64,000 bases of DNA from Mesocentrotus franciscanus (taxonomy: Eukaryota; Echinodermata; Echinoidea; Camarodonta; Strongylocentrotidae): NCBI GenBank assembly GCA_037976565.1, contig CP137667.1, positions 2,306,390-2,370,389 on the forward strand. Direction: 5' to 3'. The position numbers were made by a program, and so were the translations under genes. Under the pieces are notes generated by a model. It had not been told where the DNA came from and searched no databases. It saw only the letters and a program-made list of their open reading frames with translations. Positions 56,501-63,769 of this stretch are shown in pieces. The stretch's first letter is position 1. Each line of letters begins with the position of its first letter.

Positions 56501-59431
56501 TTACCTCTCTAGCGAGCAGAGAGGGAGGGACAGAGAGGGGGAGAGGGGAATGATGCCTTACCTCTCTAGCGAGCAGAGAGGGAGGGACAGAGAGGAGAGG
56601 GGAATGATGCCTTACCTCTCTAGCGAGCAGAGAGAGGGACAGAGAGGGGAGAGGAATGATGCCTTACCTCTCTAGCGAGCAGAGAGGGAGGGACAGAGAG
56701 GGGAGAGGGAATGATGCCTTACCTCTCTAGCAGCAGAGAGGGAGGGACAGAGAGGTGGAGAGGGGAATGATGCCTTACCTCTCTAGCGAGCAGAGAGAGG
56801 AGGGACAGAGAGGGGGAGAGGGGAATGATGCCTTACCTCTCTAGCGAGCAGAGAGGGAGGGACAGAGAGGGGGAGAGGGAATGATGCCTTACCTCTCTAG
56901 CGAGCAGAGACGGAGGGACAGAGAGGGGAGAGGGAATGATGCCTTACCTCTCTAGCGAGCAGAGAGGGAGGGACAGAGAGGGGAGAGGGAATGATGCCTT
57001 ACCTCTCTAGCCAGCAGAGAGGGAGGGACAGAGAGGGGAGAGGGAATGATGCCTTACCTCTCTAGCGAGCAGAGAGGGAGGGACAGAGAGGGGAGAGGGA
57101 ATGATGCCTTACCTCTCTAGCGAGCAGAGAGGAGGGACAGAGAGGGGAGAGGAATGATGCCTTACCTCTCTAGCGAGCAGAGAGAGGAGGGACAGAGAGG
57201 GGAGAGGGGAATGATGCCTTACCTCTCTAGCGAGCAGAGAGGAGGGACAGAGAGGGAGAGAGGGAATGATGCCTTACCTCTCTAGCGAGCAGAGAGGGAG
57301 GGACAGAGAGGGGAGAGGGAATGATGCCTTACCTCTCTAGCGAGCAGAGAGGAGGGACGAGAGAGGGAGAGGGAATGATGCCTTACCTCTCTAGCGAGCA
57401 GGAGGGAGGGACGGAGAGGGGAGAGGGAATGATGCCTTACCTCTCTAGCGAGCAGAGAGGGACAGAGAGGGGAGAGGGAATGATGCCTTACCTCTCTAGC
57501 GAGCAGAGAGGGAGGGACAGAGAGGGGAGAGGGAATGATGCCTTACCTCTCTAGCGAGCAGAGAGGGAGGGACAGAGAGGGGGAGAGGGAATGATGCCTT
57601 ACCTCTCTAGCGAGCAGAGAGGGAGGGACAGAGAGGGGGAGAGGGGAATGATGCCTTACCTCTCTAGCGAGCAGAGAGGGAGGGACAGAGAGGGGAGAGG
57701 GAATGATGCCTTACCTCTCTAGTGAGCAGAGAGGGAGGGACAGAGAGGGGAGAGGGAATGATGCCTTACCTCTCTAGCAAGCAGAGAGGGAGGGACAGAG
57801 AGGGGAGAGGGTAATGATGCCTTACCTCTCTAGCGAGCACAGAGAGAGGGACAGAGGGGGAGAGGGGAATGATGCCTTACCTCTCTAGCGAGCAGAGACG
57901 GAGGGACAGAGAGGGGGAGATGGGAATGATGCCTTACCTCTCTAGCGAGCAGAGAGGGAGGGACAGAGAGGGGGAGAGGGGAATGATGCCTTACCTCTCT
58001 AGCGAGCAGAGACGGAGGGACAGAGAGGGGGAGAGGGGAATGATGCCTTACCTCTCTAGCGAGCAGAGAGGGTGGGACGGAGAGGGGAGAGGAGAATGAT
58101 GCCTTACCTCTCTAGCGAGCAGAGAGGGAGGGACAGAGAGGGGGAGAGGGGAATGATGCCTTACCTCTCTAGCGAGCAGAGAGGGTGGGACGGAGAGGGG
58201 AGAGGGGAATGATGCCTTACCTCTCTAGCGAGCAGAGAGGGTGGGACGGAGAGGGGAGAGGGGAATGATGCCTTACCTCTCTAGCGAGCAGAGAGGGAGG
58301 GACGGAGAGGGGGAGAGGGGAATGATGCCTTACCTCTCTAGCGAGCAGAGAGGGAGGGACAGAGAGGGGGAGAGGGGAATGATGCCTTACCTCTCTAGCG
58401 AGCTGCAGATATTTCTCTTTCTCCTCTCCATCCAGTGCACCCCACATATCAGCTAACATCTTTGTACAAGCCCTGTTATCTAGCCATGGGTGCCTGGTCC
58501 TCACTACCTGACGATGTCGTTTACAGAAGAGCAGGAAAGCATTCATAGGCCTGCGTAGCTGATTGTCATCCTGAGTGAATGACTCGGCAAAGAGATCATC
58601 GGACTCAAGATGGGTATCAGTGATGGTCGATGAGGAGGAGGATGATGACGAGTGCTTTCCTAGCAGATTCTCCTATCATATCAAAACATGTTATAAAGAG
58701 TGATGAGAAAAGGACAAAAACATATCATTTTTAAAAGATAATTATGGGGGTGTATTTGTTTGTTTGTTTTATTCCATTTATTTCCACTTTTAAACAAAGT
58801 GATCAAGTACATGGGCAAAATAAAAATAACATCAATCAAATAATATAGCGGGACACCCAGAGAAATTTTTATGGGCAGGCTTTTGTTTGCCTTTGTTTTT
58901 TGTGTTTTGATTCATAGTTCTTTTGTTTTCCTATCCTCTCTTTTCTGGAATATTCATTACAGTAAAGTTTTTAAGTAACTTTGGTAATCATTCACCATCT
59001 TTTGTCATAAACAAATTTCTTCTTTTTTTTCCTCACTTTTTTTAATTAGAGTATTTGTACAGCTATTTAAGTCTACTATAAAAATTAAAAAAATTAAAAT
59101 GTTATGGGTGTTAGAATTTAAATAAAGGATTTAGCTGCATCCCTTATCAATTAACCAGACTGGTAAAAAGCCCAGGAAAAAATTGCAAAAAAAAAGAAGA
59201 AAAAAAGTACCAAACCAGACCAGGGCCCTGTAACACAATCGACTGTATGATCAATTGATTGTACAGAGCGATCAATCATTTGCTAACTGTTTTTTCTTTC
59301 CCTTTTTGTTTGCTTTTGTTTTTGTTTTTGTTACAGTGCCTAGAACAGAATATTGGTTTCTGAGCCACAGCACTAACTGCTTTTACCTTCAGTTTCTTGA
59401 GAGGGCTCTTGAAGTCATTGCTCTTTGGCAT
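35848..59431 (-). CDS. BBX: BBX-like HMG-box transcription factor (whole gene, 9 coding exons)
   Basis: Coding exons (minus strand): 59387-59431, 58391-58672, 46356-46503, 45450-45637, 43809-44474, 40293-40480, 39336-39481, 37147-37242, 35848-36008; 639 residues plus TAA, all phases consistent. The HMG box is at about residues 55-123 (LRRPMNAFLLFCKRHR ... WLDNRACTKMLADMW ... HPGYRW), then DPSQMGGLSLLLLAG (159-173) and KLFQFAE, a Lys-rich stretch at about 350-368, SRRSCKGQLYRKLVDQ plus GMLESLQ across an exon junction, LATLPQYAP, SGKRKARKSSIMHLL and a C-terminal LSDLAEVASMEL. Human BBX (941 residues) has all these blocks in the same order: RRPMNAFLLFCKRHRS, DPTQMGGLSMLLLAG, FQFAE, CKGALYKTLV, EGMLTSL, LPQYSP, KRKARK, LAEVAAME. 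HMG boxes bind and bend DNA, so the product is expected to be a nuclear regulator. The exon-exon junction ARE|CKAAFMKAHPG lies inside the HMG box. Confidence 0.94.
36650..36900 (+). mobile_element. 3' end of LINE, copy 2
   Basis: GAATCTGGAAGTGGATGGCA ... GATTTCATGGAAAGATATGG ... GTCTAAATGAGGAGGATG ... GGGAGGGAGTGTCA ... TTAACCCCTCATAA, then a GATGAT tail; collinear with 8735-8975. Confidence 0.7.
36950..37137. repeat. Interspersed repeat family E, copy 1
   Basis: TAGTTTGGCCAGGAGGGATT, GTCACTGACAGGTGGTTATC, TCAGCTCTCAATTAACATA, GGGGGACCAACGGGCACCGC and GGGAGCAAGTAGCTACAAGT all recur in order at 61625-61813. This copy ends 10 bp before the BBX exon 8 donor. Confidence 0.75.
37147..37242 (-). 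CDS. BBX: BBX coding exon 8
   Basis: Acceptor GAAGGAAAGAGTAAAG|TGATG is weak in pyrimidines but the only one that keeps the phase; donor ACAAAAG|GTTTGTATCC; 96 nt. Encodes MRSLSSTEITVSGSGKRKA then RKSSIMHLLPTK, matching human GSQKRKARKTKITHLV. Confidence 0.85.
37331..37622. mobile_element. Terminal-inverted-repeat element, family B, short copy
   Basis: GAGGGGTGTTTCACAAAGAC then TAAGATCGACTTAAG at the left; AAGTTGATCTTAGTC then TTTGTGAAACACTCCCC at the right. About 95 bp from the BBX exon 8 acceptor, in intron 7. Confidence 0.8.
37630..38780. repeat. Repeat-rich BBX intron 7
   Basis: 37700-38300 has inverse-like ends (GGGCAATCCAACCCTTCT ... AAGGTTGGATT) and shares its right part (TTTTTCTGCTTT, CATTCAAACTTT) with 35575-35660. 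Duplicated AAAGGAAGACAAGAAAAGTG GTCT segments at about 37635 and 38577. No coding exon. Confidence 0.5.
39040..39310 (-). mobile_element. Worn tRNA-derived SINE next to BBX exon 7
   Basis: Minus-strand order: head TTTAGTGGTTTACACATTTC, box B-like GTCCTGGGTTCAAACTGG, CAAGGCATTAATTTTCC, GGTTGTTAAATGGGTATTGG and a tail with CTTC/TTC repeats. Same architecture as the other SINEs, more diverged. Confidence 0.6.
39336..39481 (-). CDS. BBX: BBX coding exon 7
   Basis: Acceptor CTTATCATTAAAG|TGACTAC; donor GAGAGAG|GTAAGTAATT; 146 nt. Encodes FDYGEINVEARLATLPQYAP, EQFRTKKNSGLKSKKTSD, IYKNAKFIKER. Human BBX has EEFEKKFNSLPQYSPVTF at the corresponding place. Confidence 0.92.
39529..40055. repeat. CAT-type compound microsatellite, BBX intron 6
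   Basis: About 530 bp of CATCATCAC, CATCAACAT and CATCATTATC words with higher-order repetition of about 60-150 bp blocks ending in TCATTATCTCATCATCACCA. All frames are open (His/Ser/Ile or Met runs) for period-3 reasons only. It is bracketed by exon 7 and its decayed copy. Confidence 0.95.
40056..40115 (-). pseudogene. Decayed partial copy of BBX exon 7 with its acceptor
   Basis: Gene strand CATTAACG|TGATTATGGT, AGGATCAAC, then (26-nt deletion) TATCAGTATGCCCAAGAACA, ATTTAGAACAAA. The real exon 7 reads CATTAAAG|TGACTACGGT, GAGATCAACG ... CCTCAGTATGCCCCAGAACA, ATTCAGAACAAA. The copied acceptor AG has become CG. The copy lies upstream of exon 7, separated from it by the CAT array. Confidence 0.8.
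40293..40480 (-). CDS. BBX: BBX coding exon 6
   Basis: Acceptor TCATTTCCCAG|GGAATG; donor CAGACTT|GTAAGTATT; 188 nt. Encodes GMLESLQRPERPFNCKKAW, RHSNEGMSGFSDAEDE, a basic KKARRARKRTSSGSS and LTCSD. GMLESL continues the conserved CKGQLYRKLV block from exon 5. Confidence 0.9.
40575..40760 (-). mobile_element. tRNA-derived SINE, 3' part
   Basis: Minus strand GGGTACCCGGTAGGATGCGA, GGAATGCTCCCCAGGGAGTG, AAGCGCTATATGAAAGCC then (TTA)n, as in the copy at 24237. The tRNA head is replaced by a short TTCTGG repeat (40760-40790). Confidence 0.8.
41150..41662. repeat. Three small palindromic elements in BBX intron 5
   Basis: 41150-41235: second copy of the GGAGCCAGAAGGGCATT palindrome. 41331-41425 and 41545-41662: two relatives with ends TGGGGCG.T.CAAGAAAGTT and the inverse (TTCTTGCAATGCCCCA in the second), interiors full of TTGCAATTGATTGCA-type words. 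CT microsatellite at 41508-41540. Confidence 0.65.
42990..43783. mobile_element. Element family D with internal 65-bp triplication
   Basis: Ends contain AGTCGAATACTCGAATACTC (left) and GAGTATTCGAGTATTCGCGG (right), as imperfect inverse arms. A fragment of the right end recurs at 38455-38567 (ATGGCGTCCGAGTATTCGAG, GTTATGCACAGCC). Inside, 43275-43460 holds three copies of GCGACATAATCCTTTTCTTC then GGTAACAATGGCTGCGC. 43138-43210 is shared with the TA-flanked element at 18120. Confidence 0.6.
43809..44474 (-). CDS. BBX: BBX coding exon 5 (large, Lys-rich)
   Basis: Acceptor TTTATTTTCTAG|ATGTGC; donor GATCAG|GTACTGATGG; 666 nt, 222 codons. Low-complexity charged region: KDEEKDEEKDEG, NNKKRKTEKSSKK, then a run of Lys, then SLSWPGALKGVLKK and the conserved end SRRSCKGQLYRKLVDQ. 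The internal AAG runs are close to a simple repeat in DNA. The donor is chosen because the next exon begins GMLESL, matching human TLVSEGMLTSL; reading on would give VLMV and stop. Confidence 0.93.
44576..44632 (+). repeat. 15-bp repeat AAGATGGCTGCC x4-5 in BBX intron 4
   Basis: Four tandem CAAGATGGCTGC units plus a diverged first one (AAAATGGCTGCC), about 100 bp upstream of exon 5 on the gene strand. AAGATGGC is the core of the YY1 recognition sequence, so this may be a cluster of binding sites; that role is inference. Confidence 0.7.
45450..45637 (-). CDS. BBX: BBX coding exon 4
   Basis: Acceptor TTTTTCTTTCAG|ATCC; donor GCAGAG|GTTAGTTCG; 188 nt. Encodes DPSQMGGLSLLLLAGQQDTG, KKRLASSLDQHKTVRRSNSE, an acidic stretch (NDEEEEDDD) and SIKSKLFQFAE. 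Human BBX has DPTQMGGLSMLLLAG and repeated LFQFAEISS. An alternative read-through end (VSSSHGVNL) also resembles the human ISSS continuation but ends soon after at a stop. Confidence 0.94.
45875..46355 (-). repeat. Degenerate 26-bp minisatellite at the BBX exon 3 donor
   Basis: From the exon edge, the gene strand reads CTATTG|GTAAACTAGCAG, GTTAGTAACTATTGATAAAT, GAGCAGGTTAGTAGCTATTG, GTAAACTAGCAGG. The 26-bp unit repeats, decaying with distance. Near the exon the copies are clean; by 46200 they are only recognisable as CTAGTTTACCAATAGT or TTACTAACCTG words. The unit includes the last 6-7 exon bases (ACTATTG) plus the donor GTAAAC, and a second donor-like CAG|GTTAGT. Confidence 0.85.
46356..46503 (-). 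CDS. BBX: BBX coding exon 3 (HMG box, end)
   Basis: Acceptor GAATTTGACAG|TGTAAGG; donor CACTATTG|GTAAACTAG; 148 nt. Encodes CKAAFMKAHPGYRWSGPHRH then GGGKVTNPGKITTRPNV. Joined to exon 2 it completes the box (LARE|CKAAFMKAHPGYRW; human AKEYKDAFMKANPGYKW). Confidence 0.95.
47185..48654 (-). repeat. 54-58-bp minisatellite, distal block of BBX intron 2
   Basis: About 26 units identical in type to the block at 55778-58390 (gene strand GTAAGGCATCATTCCC ... GCTCGCTAGAGAG). The two blocks are one array split by the LINE and the foldback element. The distal end fades into GAGAGGCAGAGAGGGAGGG near 47166-47200, about 660 bp before exon 3. Confidence 0.95.
48761..49935 (+). pseudogene. LINE ORF1 protein with two CCHC zinc knuckles, one frameshift
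   Basis: An ATG at 48761 opens MDIQKGTSEDVDSQV and changes frame near 48900 into a frame that continues to the stop at 49935. It contains LTLSKVTSPDTISGIQKVGG, LWRIYLKGRESRLPLLIQG (RRM-like region of Tx1-type ORF1), then CSRCLETGHHASTC and CKRCKGTGHKSYEC (C-x2-C-x4-H-x4-C). The C-terminus is Ser/Asp-rich and basic, ending RRRKGSNKK. That ending is partly repeated just downstream (about 49995-50045), which suggests a local duplication at the ORF1 end. It is an RNA-binding nucleoprotein by family knowledge. Confidence 0.85.
50079..53940 (+). pseudogene. LINE ORF2 (APE endonuclease + reverse transcriptase), multiply frameshifted
   Basis: Endonuclease: MIEGVNCLNLFSLNVRGL (50079), IYAPTEKKNKDAFYERLS, GGDFNCVNDASFD, RIDFWIV. 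RT: MKPNKAPGFDGLSVEFYKEF (about 51480), DQVGYLKGRSGIYNARLVQD, IIFTDFRKAFDSLEW (motif A), SRGIRQGCPLSALLFILSVE (motif B), LADDMTIFV (motif C, with LADD). The C-terminal cysteine cluster is NDSCYYCNRPGTIIH. Frame changes occur near 50268, 50405, 51620, 52505, 52785 and 53575, mostly at short A or T runs. The wording places it in the L1/Tx1 group rather than CR1 or RTE. Not functional as read. Confidence 0.9.
54073..55777. mobile_element. 1.7-kb foldback element, CTTA target duplication
   Basis: Termini GGGTCATTCCATGTCAAATC and the exact inverse (GATTTGACATGGAATGACCC), flanked by CTTA on both sides (54069-54072, 55778-55781). The arms stay complementary for about 700 bp (AATGATGGCAGATTTGGAAT, AGGTCACGTGATCCACAAGG, CTCTGAGTCGGTTCTAGGAC). 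The centre (54800-55080) is made of imperfect GGTAATTGTCCT repeats in both orientations. No transposase frame. It inserted into minisatellite sequence right after the LINE poly-A tail. Confidence 0.9.
55778..58390 (-). repeat. 54-58-bp minisatellite, proximal block, abutting the BBX exon 2 donor
   Basis: About 46 tandem units. On the gene strand a unit is GTAAGGCATCATTCCC, then a tract of C and T (CTCTCCCCCTCTCTGTCCC, TCCCTCTCT), then GCTCGCTAGAGAG, and GT again. The last 13 bases equal the end of exon 2. The array begins at the exon's own splice site with no spacer. Units vary from about 53 to 60 bp mainly in C/T run length; variants include CCGTCTCTG and single-base changes in GCTCGCTAG. 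Short in-frame ORFs (MMPYLSSEQR on the opposite strand) are products of 57-bp units. Confidence 0.96.
58391..58672 (-). CDS. BBX: BBX coding exon 2 (HMG box, first part)
   Basis: Acceptor TTTGATATGATAG|GAGAATC, 282 nt, donor GCTAGAGAG|GTAAGGCATC. Encodes ENLLGKHSSSSSSSST, an acidic stretch (ESDDLFAESFTQDDNQ), then the HMG box LRRPMNAFLLFCKRHR, TRHPWLDNRACTKMLADMW and GEEKEKYLQLARE. The last 13 nt (GCTCGCTAGAGAG) and the donor are the seed of the minisatellite in the next intron. Reading through the donor stays open for three 57-nt units (VRHHSPLPLSVPPSLLARE-type). Confidence 0.96.
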
Positions 59432-60415
59432 TTTGGTGATTTATGTTTTACCTGTAGAAAAAACAATGAAAGATTTTAAGGATACATATCTCTACTATTA
59501 TTAATATATTAATCATTTATTTATTCATTAATTGATGTAAAAAATACTGACCAGCAGCACATGCTGAAAGGGTAAATTTATGCAGAAGCAAAAATGAATT
59601 TTTACATTAACAGTAGGCCTACAAAAATATGAATACATAAAAAAAATTATGTACATGTAATATTCTAGACATAAAAGTATATTGATAACAATCGATAATG
59701 AATTTTTTTAATGATGACATCAAATCCTGCAGACATCTTCCCCCCTTTTTTCTTCATCTACCCAAGTTTAACAAGGCCTCTTGACTTCAAAATGTTTTTC
59801 TCCCTGTCCCGGTGCCCAATTCAAGTCTAACTTCTTTTTTTGCTTGATTGCCTCATTAATTTCTTTGTTTTCTTTATTTTTAAAAATAAAAATCAATAAA
59901 AAGACAACAGCTCCTTGACTAATTGTGGCATAATTGTGCTCTCACTCTCAGTCTCGATCATCTTAATAATATTCACTTTGTCTTGATTTAGATTTAAAAG
60001 GCAGGAGAAAACAAAATAAAATTGGAAATCATTTCATAAAAACACAGAAAATGGTAATTGACAGAAAACAGTGAAATCCATCTCCCAAGCCAGCCCTGTT
60101 CCATAAGGCATTCTACTGACTCTATCTCCGTCTCATCAACTCTCAAATGTTGTCCACTCGCTGTCTCGGCCGAGCGCATTGCCAGCTACCCACATCAAAC
60201 TGCTACGTACCCGTGCACACACACGAAGCCTAGGCACACGGGCAGCCGAGCGACTTCTCAACCGCTCCACACCACAATTCGAGTACCATATCAAACATGT
60301 TTTCCTCTCAAATTCCACTCAAAAACAAAATATATTTGCGATAGAACGGGATACCATACCACCTAACACACTTATAATCAAAATCTCTCAGACATAAATA
60401 TCAATCATCACTCAC
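58680..60415. other. BBX introns 1 and 5' intron, no repeats recognised
   Basis: Apart from the 65-nt coding exon 1 (59387-59451) I see only AT-rich intron. No array begins at the exon 1 donor. Confidence 0.5.
59387..59451 (-). CDS. BBX: BBX coding exon 1 (start codon exon)
   Basis: Acceptor TTTTCTACAG at 59452; ATG at 59429-59431 in context CACCAAAATG; reads MPKSNDFKSPLKKLK; donor CTGAAG|GTAAAAGC at 59387. Joins in phase 0 to the HMG exon. This N-terminus is much shorter than the roughly 80 residues that precede the box in human BBX. Confidence 0.75.
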
Positions 60416-60650
60416 CTCATTCAATAAAAAACGATGTTCAAAGTCATGTTTCGAAGACGGGTCCCAGGCAAGTCAACGCAATCCAACCAATTTGCATATT
60501 TCATATACTTGACCTCAGTTGACCTTTCAGCTGGCTGTCAGCTAGCTACCTTGCAAATGAGCTCCGAGAGAGCTGCCTGCATCCAGGGATGCTCCACATC
60601 ATCATCCACCTGCTATACTGGTGGGGGACGACCATGCAGGCATCGCTAGG
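60416..60650 (-). other. BBX: Candidate BBX 5' noncoding exon / promoter side
   Basis: BBX coding exon 1 has an acceptor (TTTTTTCTACAG at 59452-59463) 20 nt before its ATG, so an upstream noncoding exon must exist. A strong donor, AATGAG|GTGAGTGATG, ends at 60416 on the minus strand, and the upstream sequence lacks repeats. The 5' edge is a guess. The GC-rich stretch 60110-60260 could instead be part of the promoter or an alternative first exon. Confidence 0.35.
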
Positions 60651-60659
60651 ATGGGGGGG

Positions 60660-61290
60660 CAGGTGACTCTGGGCCCCTCCATACTATATATATGAATCTT
60701 GAATTTGTATTTCTTCCTGTTTTTTAAAGAGTTTTATTATTTGGAACTGTATGACCCCCGTAAAAATAGTATGACCAGCGTTCCAGCCCGGGCTCTCCAT
60801 TTAAAAAAAAATCATTGGGTCTATACGGAATTATCTTGGTCACTATAACTATAGTATAGGTGACTTGCACTCATGTTGGTTTCAGAAGTCTGCCTTTCAT
60901 GGGCAAAATTAGATTTCATTCGAGCAGGTCTATAGGTATAGTTGGACATACTACATGCACTCCAAACAAAATTATCTGGATTGCCACAAGTTTGATTTTT
61001 CACAATTTGAAAAATGACAAACCCCCCCCCCAAAAAAAAAAAAAAATAAATAAATAAATAAATAAATAATAATAATAAATAAAATAAAATGGGAAAAATT
61101 GAGGAGTGAGAAATATAGGTAGGCCTATAATATCAACAGACAATATTTCAGCTGGCGTAGCTTACTGGGTCAAATCTGGAGGGGGCTCGATCAGAGGCTA
61201 TCAGCAGGTCAAGATGTCATTAATTGTTCTGATTCCATCTCTCTCATTCCCCTTATCCCCTCTCTCCTCTTCTCCTCTCTCTCCACCCCC

Positions 61291-61323
<33 letters not shown>

Positions 61324-62148
61324 TCTTTCTCTCCCTCTGTAATGATCTTTCTTGGATCTTGAATATATATCTCTCTTCCTAAAAACGCAGACTTTCAGAA
61401 ATAAACTTCAGGCAATTTCAGTAACCTTGTAAGCATGCAAACACTACAATGACATCTTACATAATCAGAATATGATTTCTGTAGCCAATCCATTGATTTG
61501 AAGTTTATTGAAATTGTCCTAGAGTTGATTTCTGGAAAGTCTTTGTGATTATGATATGAATAGTTTGTTTGGTGAACTGACTTTCATGTCAGTATTTGAA
61601 ATTAGATGAATATTAATTTGATGTTAGTTTGGCCAGGAGGGATTAGAGGGATTAGCGTGGTCACTGACAGGTAGTTATCTCATCAACTCAGCTCTCAATT
61701 AACATACGACAAAGAGGATCATGGGGGACCAACAGGCACCGCTTAGGCATTGTTTCTATATAGAGGGAGCAAGTTGCTACAAGTAGTAAAAGTAGTACAG
61801 TGGGGCTTTAAGATGTGATGCAATTAATGATATGCTAATGCCCAGTGGCATAACAAAGGGGTTACACCCCTTTATTTGAACTGCAAAAGGATGATTTAAC
61901 AAGAGAGAGGGGAAGAGAGAGTAGCTAGGGGAGAGTGGGAATTAGGTAACAAATATGATATACCGTAAGCACCGATGGCCATGTATCTCACATTTAATTC
62001 ATCCGTAGCCCCCCACCTCCAACACACACACTTTACACCATTGCCCCCTCACTGGTTAGACAGAAGCTATACGCCGCTATATATTCATAATCAAACTGTA
62101 CTATTACTATTCATGTAGTCTTCTTTGACGGTAGTTTAATGTATTACA
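60660..62148. other. Upstream of BBX; repeats only
   Basis: A/T runs at 61025-61090, CT-rich microsatellite at 61243-61338 and family E copy 2 (61625-61813). No coding exon recognised. Confidence 0.45.
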
Positions 62149-62650
62149 AGGGGAGTGATTCACAAAGACCAAGATCGTTGGACTTGAACTATGGCAGGCT
62201 GTTCATGCCACTGGTTGCTCTCACCATTTACTGGCATTGGTCTCTCAAGGGACGTACAAATCGCGGTCACAAATCTACAGAATTTACTCTTGTTTTTATA
62301 GTTCATTATTGAAGGAAAAAATATCTAAAGATCATAATTATCTAAAGATCATAATTTCTAAAGTTTTTTTCCTCTAATTTTACATCTGCATGGTTCAAGA
62401 TTTTTTAAGGGCATAAATTGCCTACCATGGTATAAGTAGAAGTCCTTAATGTAACTTAAAGAGAAGGTTCATTGGCTTTAAAAACAATTTAAGTAACTTT
62501 TTTTCTTCAACAATAAACTATCAAAAAAGTTAAATTCTGTAGATTTGTGACGTTCCTTGAGAGACCAATGGTGAGAGCAACCAGTGGCATGAATGGCCCT
62601 GCCATAGTTCAAGTCTGACTTAAGTCGATCTTAGTCTTTGTGAAACGCCT
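62149..62650. mobile_element. Terminal-inverted-repeat element, family B, third copy
   Basis: Left AGGGGAGTGATTCACAAAGA then CCAAGATCG; right CGATCTTAGTCTTTGTGAAA then CGCCTGG. The interior shares TGGCAGGCTGTTCATGCCAC and GGTCTCTCAAGGGACGTACA with the copies at 13675 and 37331. Confidence 0.8.
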
Positions 62651-63509
62651 GGTGTATTTTTCTAGGTCAATCATTGAGAATTTATCTCAATCCAGAGTTC
62701 ATGATCAATAACAGCATAGCAAGGCAAACTAATTTCTTACTTTGAATCCAAGATGCGCATCCTCAGAGAGCGTGGACGCCCCAAGGAAACTGCTCTGACC
62801 TCCTCACCAATTATTGATTACAAATTGGAGACTAGTGAATGAATGAATGGCTATATGTACCTGCTTAGAAAAACTGGTAACAGCAGTATTAACAGGTAGA
62901 GTCAACACAGCTTCAATCATACAGAGGTGTAGTTTAAAACTAAAATAGTTTATCATCACAAATAGAAGATCACATAAACTAACAAGTCCATGCATCACAC
63001 TTTAAATCAAGGGATAATAATACAAGGGAAATTAAATTTTAAAAATGACATTTATTAGTATCATCCATGACGGCGAATAGCCGTCAATGATGATGTATAA
63101 TAACCATGGACCTACTACGAATGATAATAACCAAGTAAAGTAGTAAACTATGCAGTTAATCCTGTCCCTAGTGGCCACTTTTCTGAAAAGACCACCTTTT
63201 ATGGCCAATGGTCACATCTTCCTCAAGGAATAATGTGTTGACAACCTTTCTACAAAGGCCACATATTTACATGTAGATTGGAAGATTTGTTCTCTTTCTC
63301 TCTGTTGGATTTCATGGACTGGTTTGACTGTATCTGATACTATTACTATCAGATCATAATGTACCAGGCAAATCCATGAATGTGCTAAAATTGCCTTGAA
63401 AACAAATTAATAGATGCTTTTCTGGTTGATTTGACATTTGCTTAGGCTAAATTAGGCCATCTCTGTAAAGTAATCAAATTTTAATAATGTATACATACAT
63501 GTATATCTT

Positions 63510-63769
63510 TAATTATTTAAACATATTTGTGGCTTACACCCAGTAAATAAGATCGATTGATCGATCGATTGCTTGGGTATTTGATTCTAGTTCATCGTGA
63601 CTGTGCCATGGACCAGTGATGGCCTGGTGGTAGAGTCGCTGCCCGGCAAGCAGTAGATGCAGGTTCAAGTCCCGCTGGTTCCGAGATTTTTTCTGACTTG
63701 TTTTTCAATACAGATCGATCAATCGATCTTATTTACTGGGTGTAAGCCACAAATATGTTTAAATAATTG
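63510..63769 (+). mobile_element. Inverted-repeat element enclosing a tRNA-like sequence
   Basis: About 57-bp near-identical inverted arms (AATTATTTAAACATATTTGT, GGCTTACACCCAGTAAATAA, GATCGATTGATCGATC) surround a plus-strand tRNA-like core (about 63616-63690) with box A-like TGGCCTGGTGGTAGAG and box B GGTTCAAGTCCC. A tRNA-like pol III unit sits between long inverted repeats. There is no intact acceptor-stem pairing, so I do not call a tRNA gene. Confidence 0.75.

Noticed and set aside
47209..58456. MMPYLSSEQRGRDREGE repeat ORFs on the plus strand
   Set aside because: Opposite strand of the BBX intron array; open only where units happen to be 57 bp; frames vanish when unit length changes.
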